Shown: positions 7,648 through 17,015, counted from the stretch's first letter. The stretch: DNA of 29,324 nucleotides from an uncultured Flavobacteriaceae bacterium (GCA_913031655.1 CAJWFY010000003.1:1-29324); one strand, 5' to 3'. A program made the numbers and translations. The notes: generated by a model not told the origin, from the sequence alone.

Positions 7648-8901
7648 TTAACCCTCAAATCTTCTAAAAAGAACACAAGCATTGTGGCCTCCAAAGCCAA
7701 AAGTATTGCTCATTGCTACGTTAACTTTTCTTTCTTGGGCCTTATTAAAGGTGAAATTGATTTTATCATCAATAGCTTCATCTTTAGTTTTATGGTTTAT
7801 TGTTGGAGGAATAATTCCGTTTTGAATTGATAGAACTGAAGAGATGGCCTCAACAGCTCCGGCAGCGCCTAATAAATGACCCGTCATGGATTTAGTAGAG
7901 TTTATATTCATCGAATAAAGATGGTTGTCAAAAACTTTATGTAGAGCTTTTGACTCGGCAACATCTCCAAGAGGGGTTGAGGTTCCGTGCATATTAACCG
8001 TATCAACATCACTAAAATTAAGCCCCGAATCTCTCAAGCAGTTTTGCATCACTTTTATAGCTCCAATTCCCTCAGGATGTGGTGCAGTCATGTGGTATGC
8101 ATCAGCAGAAAGACCTCCTCCAATTAGTTCAGCATAAATTTTAGCTCCTCTTTTAACAGCGTGCTCGAGATCTTCTAAAATCAAGCAACCAGACCCTTCG
8201 CCTAAAACAAAACCCTCTCTATCTTTATCAAAAGGACGAGAAGCAGTCTTTGGATCATCATTTCTAGTGGAAAGAGCATGTAGGGCGTTAAAACCACCTA
8301 TACCTGCAATAGTAACACCAGCTTCTGAACCTCCAGAGACAATAACGTCAGCATGTCCTAAACGAATATAGTTTAGACTGTCAATAAGTGCATTTGCAGA
8401 GGATGCGCAAGCAGAAACAGTAGCAAAATTAGGGCCTCTGAATCCGTGTCTAATTGAAATAATTCCAGGAGCAATGTCCGGAATCATCTTAGGAATCATA
8501 AAGGGATTAAACCTGGGTATTCCGTTTCCTGCAGCAAAATTAAGAACCTCATTTTGTAAAGTTTCTAGACCCCCTATCCCAGCGCCCCAAATCACCCCAA
8601 CACGATCTTTATCAATTGTTTCAAGGTTAATTTGCGAATCTTTGATTGCCTCATCAGAAGCGACAATAGCGTATTGAGCGAACCTATCCATTTTTCTAGA
8701 TAGCTTTCGATCCATAAACTCTTCGGGATCAAAACCTTTTAGCTCACACGCAAATTGTGTTTTGAAGTTTGAGGTGTCAAAATAAGTTATGTCATCAGCT
8801 CCGCTTTGGCCAGAAACAAGTCCTTGCCAGAACTCAGAAACTGTATTACCGATAGGTGTTAGTGCACCCAAGCCAGTAACAACAACACGCCGCAATTTCA
8901 T
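7648..8901 (-). CDS. fabF: Beta-ketoacyl-ACP synthase II
   Basis: A 417-residue condensing enzyme of type II fatty-acid synthesis that extends acyl-ACP with malonyl-ACP. The thiolase-fold catalytic triad is visible: Cys165 in SACASSANA, His305 in MHGTSTPLGD and His342 in KSMTGHLLGAAG. The N-terminal RRVVVTGLGALTPIG and the C-terminal NTFGFGGHNACV are standard for FabF. The length is normal. It follows acpP by 6 bases and shares its promoter, so carrier and synthase are made together. No rnc gene follows it. Confidence 0.97.
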   Translation of the reverse strand: MKLRRVVVTGLGALTPIGNTVSEFWQGLVSGQSGADDITYFDTSNFKTQFACELKGFDPEEFMDRKLSRKMDRFAQYAIVASDEAIKDSQINLETIDKDRVGVIWGAGIGGLETLQNEVLNFAAGNGIPRFNPFMIPKMIPDIAPGIISIRHGFRGPNFATVSACASSANALIDSLNYIRLGHADVIVSGGSEAGVTIAGIGGFNALHALSTRNDDPKTASRPFDKDREGFVLGEGSGCLILEDLEHAVKRGAKIYAELIGGGLSADAYHMTAPHPEGIGAIKVMQNCLRDSGLNFSDVDTVNMHGTSTPLGDVAESKALHKVFDNHLYSMNINSTKSMTGHLLGAAGAVEAISSVLSIQNGIIPPTINHKTKDEAIDDKINFTFNKAQERKVNVAMSNTFGFGGHNACVLFRRFEG

Positions 8902-8907
8902 AATTAG

Positions 8908-9141
8908 TTATTTTGTATCCTCAATGTATTTAACCGCTTGTCCTACGGTTGCGATTTTTTCAGCTTGATCATCTGGGATTTGAATATCAAACTCTCTTTC
9001 AAACTCCATTATTAATTCTACTGTGTCAAGTGAATCGGCACCTAAATCGTTAGTGAAACTTGCAGCAGGAACCACTTCATTTTCGTCGACTCCTAATTTG
9101 TCAACAATGATTGCATTGACGCGAGATGAAATATCAGACAT
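8908..9141 (-). CDS. acpP: Acyl carrier protein
   Basis: A 77-residue acidic protein with the phosphopantetheine attachment site in LGADSLDTVELIM; Ser37 is the modified serine. The acidic helix II and the length are typical of the fatty-acid acyl carrier protein. It carries intermediates for FabF, encoded 6 bases downstream. It is the first gene of the minus-strand run down to the permease at 4115 and is divergent from purN. Start ATG at 9141. Confidence 0.97.
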   Translation of the reverse strand: MSDISSRVNAIIVDKLGVDENEVVPAASFTNDLGADSLDTVELIMEFEREFDIQIPDDQAEKIATVGQAVKYIEDTK

Positions 9142-9165
9142 AATTCTTTAGTTTTAAAGTTCCGA

Positions 9166-9173
9166 CAAAAATA
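9166..9173 (-). promoter_or_regulatory. Predicted -7 element of the acpP operon
   Basis: The minus strand reads TATTTTTG (9173-9166), matching TAnnTTTG about 25 bases before the acpP ATG. The nearest upstream TTG (9206-9204) is 30 bases away, wider than the usual 17-23, so only the -7 box is supported. Confidence 0.45.
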
Positions 9174-9285
9174 AAAAACTTTACATTATATCTCACTTTT
9201 TTTCAAAAAATTAAACAAAAAGATCAGCATATAAAATTGATTTAAGGTTTAGAATTGTGTTATTTTGTTGTTTAATAAATGTTTA

Positions 9286-9873
9286 GTGAGTCATAAAAAC
9301 CACAAAAAAGTAGTTTTGTTTGCTTCAGGATCTGGATCTAATGTTCAAAAAATCTGTCAATATTTCCAAAACCATGCGACTATAAAAGTTGTCCAATTGT
9401 ATTGTAATAACCCGAAAGCATTGGTTTTAGAAAAAGTAAAGGCATTTGAAATAGACTCCACTCTTTTTACCAAAAAAGAACTGTTAGACAGTGATGTAAT
9501 GTTAGAAAAGCTTATTAATGTTGATCCAGATTTGATTGTTTTAGCTGGATTTCTTTTGAAGGTTCCAAAAAAAATAACAAAGAATTTTTCTAATAAAATA
9601 ATAAACATCCACCCCGCACTTCTTCCTAAGTTTGGTGGAAAAGGGATGTATGGAATAAATATTCATAACGCTGTGATTAGAGAAAAAGAAAAGAAAACAG
9701 GGATAAGCATTCATTATGTAAACGAAAAGTATGATGAGGGAGCAAATATTTTTCAAAAAGAAATATTAATTAAAAAAACAGACACTTCGGAAACTCTTTC
9801 AAAAAGAGTTTTAAAATTAGAACACGAATATTTTTCCAAAATAATCGAAAAGACTTTAAACATTGGCAAATAA
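9286..9873 (+). CDS. purN: Phosphoribosylglycinamide formyltransferase
   Basis: The folate-dependent GAR transformylase of purine synthesis (third committed step). Seen: the nucleotide-binding start VVLFASGSGSN, the catalytic motif NIHPALLPKFGGKGMYG (Asn, His of the N-x-H pair) and Asp in NEKYDEGANIF. The open frame runs back to TTG codons at 9265 and 9268, but the family normally begins 3-6 residues before the first strand. I therefore take GTG 9286 (VSHKNHKKVVLF; 195 residues). A near-consensus box TATTTTG (9261-9267) overlaps the TTG options, which also favours the later start. The 3' end overlaps rnhA by 11 bases, so the two are likely coupled. Family certain, start moderately certain. 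Confidence 0.92.
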   Translation: MSHKNHKKVVLFASGSGSNVQKICQYFQNHATIKVVQLYCNNPKALVLEKVKAFEIDSTLFTKKELLDSDVMLEKLINVDPDLIVLAGFLLKVPKKITKNFSNKIINIHPALLPKFGGKGMYGINIHNAVIREKEKKTGISIHYVNEKYDEGANIFQKEILIKKTDTSETLSKRVLKLEHEYFSKIIEKTLNIGK

Positions 9874-10348
9874 AGAAATACACATATTTACAGACGGATC
9901 TTCAAGAGGCAACCCTGGACCAGGAGGGTATGGAATTGTCATGGAGCAAACAGGATCTAGTTATGTTAAAGAGTATTCACAGGGGTTTAGAAAAACCACA
10001 AACAACCGCATGGAGCTTTTAGCAGTAATAGAGGCTCTAAAAAAACTCAAAATAGAGAATGCATCAGTAGTTGTTTTTACAGACTCAAAATATGTAGTAG
10101 ATTCTGTTGAAAAAAAATGGGTTTTTAGCTGGGAAAAAAACAATTTTAAAAAGAAAAAAAACATAGATTTGTGGCTTAAATTTTTAAAAATATTCAGAAA
10201 ACATACCATCAAGTTTAAATGGGTTAAAGGTCACAACAACCACCCTCAAAACGAAAGGTGCGATCATTTAGCTTACGAAGCTTCTAAAAACAAAAACCTT
10301 TTTATAGACAGGGAATATGAAAATCAAGACGAAATAAAATTATTATGA
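9863..10348 (+). CDS. rnhA: Ribonuclease HI
   Basis: A 161-residue RNase HI that cleaves RNA in RNA-DNA hybrids. The four metal-binding acidic residues are all present: Asp11 in FTDGSSRGNPGPGGYG, Glu51 in NRMELLAVIEAL, Asp74 in VVFTDSKYVVDS and Asp134 in NERCDHLAYEA. His124 lies in the flexible loop WVKGHNNHPQN. A basic Lys-rich stretch (about 92-100) corresponds to the substrate-binding handle. The start is TTG 9863, inside the end of purN; no ATG is available near the first strand. Its stop overlaps the pfkB start as ATGA. Confidence 0.95.
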   Translation: MANKEIHIFTDGSSRGNPGPGGYGIVMEQTGSSYVKEYSQGFRKTTNNRMELLAVIEALKKLKIENASVVVFTDSKYVVDSVEKKWVFSWEKNNFKKKKNIDLWLKFLKIFRKHTIKFKWVKGHNNHPQNERCDHLAYEASKNKNLFIDREYENQDEIKLL

Positions 10349-11262
10349 AAAAAACATTAATTGTAGGTACGGTAGCGTACGACGAAATTGAAACATCAAA
10401 AGGAAGTTCTGGAAAAATTTTAGGAGGAGCAGGAACGTATATTGCTCTTGCAACATCTCATTTTAATTCAAAATCTGCAATTGTTTCTGTGGTTGGAGGA
10501 GATTTTGAAGAAAAATATTTGAAATTATTAGAAAGCAAAGGAGTTGACATTAGTCCAATCGAAATAGTATCTAAAGGAAAAACATTTTATTGGAAAGGAA
10601 AATACCACAATGATTGGAATAAAAGAGATACGCTTAGTACTCAGCTTAATGTATTGGCAGAATTTAATCCTATTGTACCTGAGGAGTTTAAAACCTCAGA
10701 AATAGTTGTTTTAGGAAACCTTCATCCTTTAGTCCAAACCTCTGTTCTGGACCAAATGGAAAACAAGCCAAAGTGTATAATTTTAGATACAATGAACTTT
10801 TGGATGGATAATTCTTTAACGGAACTGATGCAAGTGATCTCAAGAGTAGATGTTCTTGTGATTAATGATGAAGAGGCAAAACAACTTTCTGAACAAGAAT
10901 CTCTTTTTAATGCAGCTGAAGACATTTTAAAAATGGGACCAAAGTATGTGGTTATTAAAAAGGGGGAACACGGAGCGATGCTGTTTGGAGAGTCTCAATT
11001 TTTTACCTCCACCGCATTTCCAGTGAAAGAGGTGATCGATCCAACTGGAGCGGGAGATACTTTTGCAGGAGGTTTTGCCGGGCATCTTTCAGAATCAAAT
11101 GAAATAAACTTTGAAACATTAAAAAGCGCAATAGTTTATGGGACTGTAATGGCTTCTTTTTGTGTAGAAAAGTTTGGAACAGCATCAATGGAGAGTTTAA
11201 AAAAAACTCAGATTTTAGAAAGGCTAAAGGCTTTTAAAAAGTACACAACCTACTCTATTTAA
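10345..11262 (+). CDS. PfkB-family carbohydrate/nucleoside kinase
   Basis: A 305-residue ribokinase-fold kinase. The N-terminal part has the substrate-side strand LIVGTVAYDEIET and GGAGTYIALA. The C-terminal PfkB signature DPTGAGDTFAGG (232-243) contains the anion hole and catalytic base (Asp238). It overlaps rnhA by 4 bases and is the last gene of the purN-rnhA-pfkB run, 69 bases before purF. The substrate cannot be read from the sequence. The neighbouring purine genes make a nucleoside or ribose-type substrate an attractive but unproven guess. The same neighbourhood is, to my knowledge, common in Flavobacteriia. Confidence 0.85.
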   Translation: MKKTLIVGTVAYDEIETSKGSSGKILGGAGTYIALATSHFNSKSAIVSVVGGDFEEKYLKLLESKGVDISPIEIVSKGKTFYWKGKYHNDWNKRDTLSTQLNVLAEFNPIVPEEFKTSEIVVLGNLHPLVQTSVLDQMENKPKCIILDTMNFWMDNSLTELMQVISRVDVLVINDEEAKQLSEQESLFNAAEDILKMGPKYVVIKKGEHGAMLFGESQFFTSTAFPVKEVIDPTGAGDTFAGGFAGHLSESNEINFETLKSAIVYGTVMASFCVEKFGTASMESLKKTQILERLKAFKKYTTYSI

Positions 11263-11331
11263 AAAAGATGAATTTTTAATGTTGGAGCTTTAAATAATTA
11301 CTTATTTTTACTCACAACGCCAATTATATTT

Positions 11332-13200
11332 ATGAGCGACCAAATTAAGCACGAGTGTGGAATAGCCCTTATCAGACTGCTTAAACCTCTAGAGTTTTAT
11401 CAAAAAAAATATGGCACCAAAAACTATGGTGTTAATAAGATGTATTTGATGATGGAGAAACAGCACAACAGAGGTCAGGACGGTGCTGGTGTTGCAAGTG
11501 TAAAATTAAACGCAAAACCAGGCGAAAAATACATCTACAGAGAAAGATCTTCTGGAAAACAGCCAATTCAAGAGGTTTTTACATCGATAAACCAAAGTAT
11601 TCAAGAAGCTTCTTTAAACGATCAAAATGAAAACATTCCTTTTTTAGGGGAACTGCTTTTGGGACATGTTAGATACGGAACTTTTGGCAAAAACAATATT
11701 GAAAGTGTACATCCTTTTTTAAGACAAAACAATTGGATGCACAGAAACTTGATAGTAGCAGGGAATTTTAATATGACCAATAATCAAGAGCTTTTTGATA
11801 ACTTAGTTAAGCTTGGTCAGCATCCAAAAAGTAGAGTTGATTCTGTCACTGTAATGGAAAAAATAGGACACTTTTTAGATGATGCTGTTTTTAAAATCTA
11901 CAAAGACTTAAAGCGTGATGGATATAGCAAAAGAGAGGCTTCTCCACTCATAGAAGAAAGGTTAAATATTGCTAAGATTTTGAAAAAAGCTTCAAAAGAC
12001 TGGGACGGAGGCTATGCTATGGCTGGACTTCTTGGTCATGGCGATGCATTTGTTTTAAGAGATCCTTCCGCAATAAGGCCTGCATACTATTTTAAAAACG
12101 ATGAAGTGGTTGTCGTTGCTTCAGAAAGACCAGTAATACAAACGGTTTTCAATGCGCCATATGAAGAAATTAAAGAATTGGAAGCGGGAAGCAGTATTAT
12201 TGTTAAAAAATCAGGAGAATGCTTTACTTCACCTGTTTTAAAACAAAGAGAAAGAAAAGCCTGCTCGTTTGAAAGAATTTATTTTTCAAGAGGAAGTGAT
12301 CAAGAGATTTATTCAGAAAGAAAAAAACTAGGAGAACTTTTGTTTCCAAAAATATTAGACAGCTTAAAAGGAGACCTTTTAAACACTGTCTTCTCCTATA
12401 TTCCAAATACAGCAGAAACTTCTTTTTATGGCTTGGTTCAAGAGGTTCAACAACACATGAACAGTCAGGCAATTTCAGACGTATTAAAAGAAAAGGGAGA
12501 GATTACAAGAGAAAAGCTAGAAAAACTTTTTTCTAATAAACCTAGGATAGAAAAAGTAGCAATAAAGGACGCTAAATTAAGGACTTTTATTGCTGATGAC
12601 GCAAATAGAGACGAGCTTGTAGCTCACGTTTATGATATAACTTACGGATCGATAAAGCCTACAGATAACTTAGTTATTATTGATGACAGTATTGTCCGCG
12701 GAACCACCCTTCAGAAAAGTATTTTAAAAATCCTAGACAGACTAAATCCAAAAAAAATTACTGTAGTTTCTAGTGCTCCTCAAATTCGTTACCCAGATTG
12801 CTATGGAATAGATATGGCAAAAATGGAAGACTTCATTGCTTTTAGAGCGGCAGTTGAGTTAATTAAAGAAGAAAAAGAAGAGATTTTATTAAACACATAT
12901 AATGATTGCGTGAATGAATTGAAGCTGCCAATAGGAAAAATGAAAAATAAAGTAAGGAGTATTTATTCTAATTATTCTGATGATCAAATTTCACAAAAAA
13001 TTTCAGAAATTTTAAAAGAAGAAGGAATTAAATCAGAAGTGAATGTTATTTTTCAAACCGTAGAAAACCTTCATATTGCTTGCCCAAAAAACTTAGGAGA
13101 CTGGTATTTTACAGGAGACTATCCTACGCCAGGTGGAAACAAAGTCGTTAACCAGGCCTTTGTAAATTACTATGAAGGATCAAGCCAAAGGGCTTACTAA
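11332..13200 (+). CDS. purF: Amidophosphoribosyltransferase, long Bacteroidota form
   Basis: It catalyses the first committed step of purine synthesis (PRPP plus glutamine to phosphoribosylamine). The N-terminal class II glutaminase starts at Cys9 (HECGIA), so an eight-residue propeptide would be removed. NRGQDGAG (46-53), GHVRYGTFG (111-119) and GNFNMTN follow. The PRPP-binding motif VIIDDSIVRGTT lies at 448-459 in the C-terminal phosphoribosyltransferase domain. At 622 residues it is longer than the E. coli type (about 505). The extra length lies mostly in insertions and a C-terminal tail that are usual for the Bacteroidota variant, so I do not regard it as a fusion. Convergent with sodA, only 6 bases apart, with no terminator hairpin seen. 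Confidence 0.95.
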   Translation: MSDQIKHECGIALIRLLKPLEFYQKKYGTKNYGVNKMYLMMEKQHNRGQDGAGVASVKLNAKPGEKYIYRERSSGKQPIQEVFTSINQSIQEASLNDQNENIPFLGELLLGHVRYGTFGKNNIESVHPFLRQNNWMHRNLIVAGNFNMTNNQELFDNLVKLGQHPKSRVDSVTVMEKIGHFLDDAVFKIYKDLKRDGYSKREASPLIEERLNIAKILKKASKDWDGGYAMAGLLGHGDAFVLRDPSAIRPAYYFKNDEVVVVASERPVIQTVFNAPYEEIKELEAGSSIIVKKSGECFTSPVLKQRERKACSFERIYFSRGSDQEIYSERKKLGELLFPKILDSLKGDLLNTVFSYIPNTAETSFYGLVQEVQQHMNSQAISDVLKEKGEITREKLEKLFSNKPRIEKVAIKDAKLRTFIADDANRDELVAHVYDITYGSIKPTDNLVIIDDSIVRGTTLQKSILKILDRLNPKKITVVSSAPQIRYPDCYGIDMAKMEDFIAFRAAVELIKEEKEEILLNTYNDCVNELKLPIGKMKNKVRSIYSNYSDDQISQKISEILKEEGIKSEVNVIFQTVENLHIACPKNLGDWYFTGDYPTPGGNKVVNQAFVNYYEGSSQRAY

Positions 13201-13206
13201 AAAAGT

Positions 13207-13815
13207 TTAGCTCGCCTTAGCAAAGTTTTCAGAAACTACATTCCAGTCAATAACATTAAAAAAGCCAGCTATATAATCAGGTCTTCTGTTTTGATAGTTT
13301 AAATAGTATGCATGTTCCCAGACATCAAGACCTAGCACGGGCGTTCCTTCACAACCAATACCTGCCATTAAAGGATTGTCTTGGTTAGCCGTTGAACAAA
13401 CACCTAACTTTCCATTTGGCTGAACACAAAGCCAAGCCCATCCAGAGCCAAATCTAGTGGCTGCCGCTTTGGAAAAAGCAGATTTAAATTCTTCGAAACT
13501 ACCAAAAGAAGTGTCAATTGCTTTTGCAAGGTCTCCATTAGGTAAACCTCCACCATCAGGACTCATAACGCTCCAAAACAAGCTATGGTTATAAAAACCT
13601 CCTCCGTTATTTCTTACCGCAGAGTTGTTAAGGTCGAGACTTGAAAGAATTTCTTTTATTGACTTACCCTCAAGCTCAGAGTCTTTAATAGCATTATTTA
13701 AGTTGTTGGTATAACCCGCATGATGTTTTCCGTGATGAATTTCCATTGTTTTAGCATCAACATGAGGCTCAAGCGAATCGTAAGAGTAATTTAAAGCAGG
13801 CAGTTTAAAAGACAT
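13207..13815 (-). CDS. sodA: Superoxide dismutase, Fe/Mn type
   Basis: A 202-residue cytoplasmic enzyme that converts superoxide to oxygen and hydrogen peroxide. The four metal ligands are present: His27 in EIHHGKHH, His77 in GGGFYNHSLFW, and Asp164 and His168 in DVWEHAYYLNY. No signal peptide is seen. The metal (Fe, Mn or either) cannot be decided from the sequence, so the symbol is a convention. It is a single gene, convergent with purF and divergent from addA. The 82-base upstream gap shows no clear TAnnTTTG box on its strand. Confidence 0.95.
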   Translation of the reverse strand: MSFKLPALNYSYDSLEPHVDAKTMEIHHGKHHAGYTNNLNNAIKDSELEGKSIKEILSSLDLNNSAVRNNGGGFYNHSLFWSVMSPDGGGLPNGDLAKAIDTSFGSFEEFKSAFSKAAATRFGSGWAWLCVQPNGKLGVCSTANQDNPLMAGIGCEGTPVLGLDVWEHAYYLNYQNRRPDYIAGFFNVIDWNVVSENFAKAS

Positions 13816-13890
13816 ATGATATATATTTAATTCAAGTTATTTCGTTTATAAAATTAAGCAATAATCACGTACTTTTATATACATATAAAA

Positions 13891-13899
13891 TTTTTTTTT
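13891..13899. repeat. Nine-T run at the addA start
   Basis: Nine T in a row (13891-13899) followed by G, so the last two T form the TTG start codon 13898-13900 of addA. Length changes here would alter the 5' leader, not the reading frame. It follows an A-rich stretch. Confidence 0.6.
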
Positions 13900-16800
13900 G
13901 GCAACCAACTTCGACATTTATAACGCTTCTGCTGGATCTGGAAAGACATTTACCCTTACAAGCAGGGTGTTGACCAGCATAATTAAAGCAAAAGAGGAGG
14001 ATTCTTTTAAAAATATTTTAGCTCTTACTTTTACCAACAAAGCTGCTGAAGAAATGAAAAACAGGATTTTAGCAGGCCTTAAAGAGTTTTCAGATTTAAA
14101 AAACTTAATAAACCCTTCAGACTTATTTAAAAAAGTAATAGAAGAAACAGAACTATCTCCTAAAAAAGTTTGTGAGATTTCAAAAAAGCGATTGAATATT
14201 TTGCTTCATAACTTTTCCTTTTTTCAGATCTCTACATTAGACAGCTTTAACCACAGCATAATTAGAGCCTTTTCAAAAGAACTGAACTTAGTGTCGAATT
14301 TTAATGTCATAATTGATTCAGAAGAGTTTATTAATGAGTCTGTAGACAGGTTGTTGGCTCAAACAGTTAAAGACAAAAAAATATCAAAAGCTTTAATTGA
14401 TTTTGCAAACAAAAAAATTAACGAAGGGAAGTCTTGGGATATAAGCTTTGATCTAAGAGAGTTGGCAAAAACGCTAACAAATGAAAGTCACTATAATAAC
14501 GTAAGAGTTTTAGAAGGGAAGACTTTAGATGATTTTTTAAGTGAAAAAAAAGAAATTAACGAAAGAATTTCTAAGATTGATAAAACTAAAACTGAGCTAA
14601 TCAGGCAAATGGAAATATCGGTGAATTTGGCTCAGGTTGAGCTGGTTTTTGCAAGAAATTCATTTCCAAACTTTTTAACAAAATTAAAAAGTGACAGGTA
14701 TTCACAAGTTGACATAAACAGCATCTCTAATCTTTTTGAAAAAAGAACATTAATAACTAAAAAAAGCCTTAATGATTACCCGCTAAAAGGAGAAGAAATC
14801 CTTACATCTCTAAAGGGATTATTTTCTAAAACAAAAGACCTGTTACTAGAGAAAATGGTTTTAAAAGCATTTAGCCTCACAGTTATTCCTGCTGCTGTTT
14901 TGAGTTTAATTAAAAAGAATTCAAAAGAAATACAAAAAGAGAAAGGTGAGCTTTTATTGTCAGAATTTAACCAAAGAATAAGTGAAGAAATAAAAGACCA
15001 GCCGGCACCATACATTTATGAAAAGATGGGCACAAAGTTCAAAGATTACATGATAGATGAGTTTCAGGACACGTCATTGTTACAGTGGAACAATTTAATC
15101 CCACTTATATCACACGCTTTAGAATCAGAAGATGTATCTGGCAAAAAAGGGTCGCTACTTTTAGTTGGGGACCCTAAACAGTCAGTATATAGGTGGAGAG
15201 CCGCAAACCCAGACATATTTATTTCTCTTATTCTTAAAGCGAATCCATTTAGTGTTGAAAAATCAAATAATATGCTTCCAAAAAACTACAGAAGCAATAA
15301 AGAAATTATAGGATTTAATAACAGTTTTTTTCAACATCTTTCACAAATAATGGAAAACCCTGTAAACAAGCAGATTTATCAATTAGGCACAAAACAAGAA
15401 ATTAGCAAAACTAAAGAGGGGCATGTTTCTTTAGAATTTTTAAATAACAAAAACGAAGAAGAGTATTTAGAAAAAACTTTTCAAAAAATAAAAGCCTGCT
15501 TAAATAATGGATACTCTTATTTAGATTTTGGAATTTTAGTTAGAACAAAAAAGCAAGCAGCAGCAATAGCGAGCTATTTAATTTCAAAAAAAATACCAAT
15601 TATTTCATCAGAAACGCTGCTTTTAAACAGCTCAAAGAAAGTTAAGTTCTTAATTGAGCTCATTAGGTTTAGGGTAGATCCATCAAACCAGTTTTCTAGA
15701 AAAACAATTATCAATTTTTTAATACAAAAAGAAAAGCCAAAGGACGAGTGCCTGTATTTTGAACAATTGATAAAAGGCTCTACTGACGAAATCTTTGAAA
15801 AACTAGGAATCATGCCGTTTCAAGACTTTATAAAAACACCTTTTATAAAAGCAATAGAAATAGTAGTTTTAAGGCTGAACCTAGACAAAAACAACGACGG
15901 ATTCATTCATTTTTTAAAAGAAGAACTTTTTGAGTTCGTTCTTAAAAACGGAATAGACGAAATAGAGTTCTTGGACTATTGGGAAAAAAATAAAGAAAAA
16001 AGGAGTGTTGTGATGGGGGGGGGTCAAGAAGCTGTAACCATACTGACAGTACATAAAGCCAAAGGATTAGAATTCCCAATTATTATTTATCCTTTTGCAG
16101 ATTCTGCTACATTTAGATCGTTTTCTAAAAAGACATGGCTGCCTGTTAATGATAAGAAAAATAGTATTGAACTTTTAATTCCTTTTACAAAAGCAATTCA
16201 AAGTTACGGCGAGAATGGAAAAAAAATATTCAATGAGTTAAGAGACCAGCAAGAATTAGACAACACAAACATTTTATACGTCGCCTTAACTAGAGCAGTT
16301 GAGGAGCTGTATATAATTTCAAAATACCCCAAAAATAAGTCTATGAACTCACATAATGAGATGTTTAGATCTTTTTTGGAGAGTGAAGGATTGTGGGAAG
16401 AAGATAAACTGGTTTATTCTTGGGGAAAAGCACACAAAAAACAAGACAAAATAACTCCTCTTATAGAAGAAGGTAGTATTAAATATGAGAGACAAGTTTA
16501 CAATGTAAGGGAAAAAATAGAGTTTGAAGATGAAGATATTTTATTTGGAAAAATTTTTCATGAAATCATGTCTAAAATTCAATATTCGTATCAATTAAAA
16601 AAAGAAATTGTAGATTTTAGAGAATCCAAAAAAATCAAAGGAATAAATAAAGAGGAAGTTATTAACCTTGTTGAACAGGCGCTAGTCCATCCAGAGTTAA
16701 AAAATTTATTTGACACAAAAAACAATGTAATTTGTGAAAAAGAAATTTTTGTTAGTCAAAATACAACAATTAGGCCAGACAGAATAATAATAAAAAATTC

Positions 16801-16963
16801 AAAAAATTGCATAATCGTAGACTATAAAACAGGAGAGAAAAGAACGAAAGATATTAAGCAGGCTCTTGGGTATTCAGCTGTTTTAACAAAAATGGGTTAT
16901 GTAGTTGAAAAGACTTTGATAGTGTATTTTAAACCCAAAATAGAGGTTATAGAGGCTAAATAG
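13898..16963 (+). CDS. addA: AddA-like UvrD-family helicase/exonuclease
   Basis: A 1021-residue superfamily 1 helicase with a C-terminal RecB-type nuclease, the AddA partner for double-strand break processing. Helicase motifs in order: Walker A ASAGSGKT (10-17), LTFTNKAAEEMK (motif Ia, 43-54), motif II DEFQDT (387-392), motif III GDPKQSVYRWR (424-434), NYRSN (463-467), TVHKAKGLEFP (717-727) and ALTRA (motif VI). The nuclease shows RPDR (959-962, Asp961), VDYKTG (974-979, Asp975/Lys977) and QxxxY (988-992). The start is TTG 13898, giving MATNFDIYNASAGSGKT, the normal short lead before Walker A. A nine-G run (16015-16023) encodes Gly707-709 just before motif V. It is separated from addB by an OmpA gene. 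Promoter not recognised. Confidence 0.9.
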   Translation: MATNFDIYNASAGSGKTFTLTSRVLTSIIKAKEEDSFKNILALTFTNKAAEEMKNRILAGLKEFSDLKNLINPSDLFKKVIEETELSPKKVCEISKKRLNILLHNFSFFQISTLDSFNHSIIRAFSKELNLVSNFNVIIDSEEFINESVDRLLAQTVKDKKISKALIDFANKKINEGKSWDISFDLRELAKTLTNESHYNNVRVLEGKTLDDFLSEKKEINERISKIDKTKTELIRQMEISVNLAQVELVFARNSFPNFLTKLKSDRYSQVDINSISNLFEKRTLITKKSLNDYPLKGEEILTSLKGLFSKTKDLLLEKMVLKAFSLTVIPAAVLSLIKKNSKEIQKEKGELLLSEFNQRISEEIKDQPAPYIYEKMGTKFKDYMIDEFQDTSLLQWNNLIPLISHALESEDVSGKKGSLLLVGDPKQSVYRWRAANPDIFISLILKANPFSVEKSNNMLPKNYRSNKEIIGFNNSFFQHLSQIMENPVNKQIYQLGTKQEISKTKEGHVSLEFLNNKNEEEYLEKTFQKIKACLNNGYSYLDFGILVRTKKQAAAIASYLISKKIPIISSETLLLNSSKKVKFLIELIRFRVDPSNQFSRKTIINFLIQKEKPKDECLYFEQLIKGSTDEIFEKLGIMPFQDFIKTPFIKAIEIVVLRLNLDKNNDGFIHFLKEELFEFVLKNGIDEIEFLDYWEKNKEKRSVVMGGGQEAVTILTVHKAKGLEFPIIIYPFADSATFRSFSKKTWLPVNDKKNSIELLIPFTKAIQSYGENGKKIFNELRDQQELDNTNILYVALTRAVEELYIISKYPKNKSMNSHNEMFRSFLESEGLWEEDKLVYSWGKAHKKQDKITPLIEEGSIKYERQVYNVREKIEFEDEDILFGKIFHEIMSKIQYSYQLKKEIVDFRESKKIKGINKEEVINLVEQALVHPELKNLFDTKNNVICEKEIFVSQNTTIRPDRIIIKNSKNCIIVDYKTGEKRTKDIKQALGYSAVLTKMGYVVEKTLIVYFKPKIEVIEAK
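16015..16023. repeat. Nine-G homopolymer inside addA
   Basis: Nine consecutive G in an otherwise AT-rich gene, encoding Met706-Gly-Gly-Gly709. The frame is intact as given. A one-base change would stop the protein before the last helicase motifs and the nuclease domain. Confidence 0.7.
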
Positions 16964-17007
16964 TGTAAAAAGCTAAGGAATAAATATCTTATATTCTATA
17001 AATTCAT

Positions 17008-17015
17008 TAAGTTTG
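17008..17015 (+). promoter_or_regulatory. Predicted -7 element of the OmpA-family gene
   Basis: TAAGTTTG matches TAnnTTTG, 32 bases before the ATG at 17048. No TTG was seen 17-23 bases upstream. It would give a leader of roughly 25 bases. Confidence 0.45.

Noticed and set aside
11332..13200. purF as a fusion protein because of its 622 residues
   Set aside because: The long form is usual in Bacteroidota and no extra known domain is visible.
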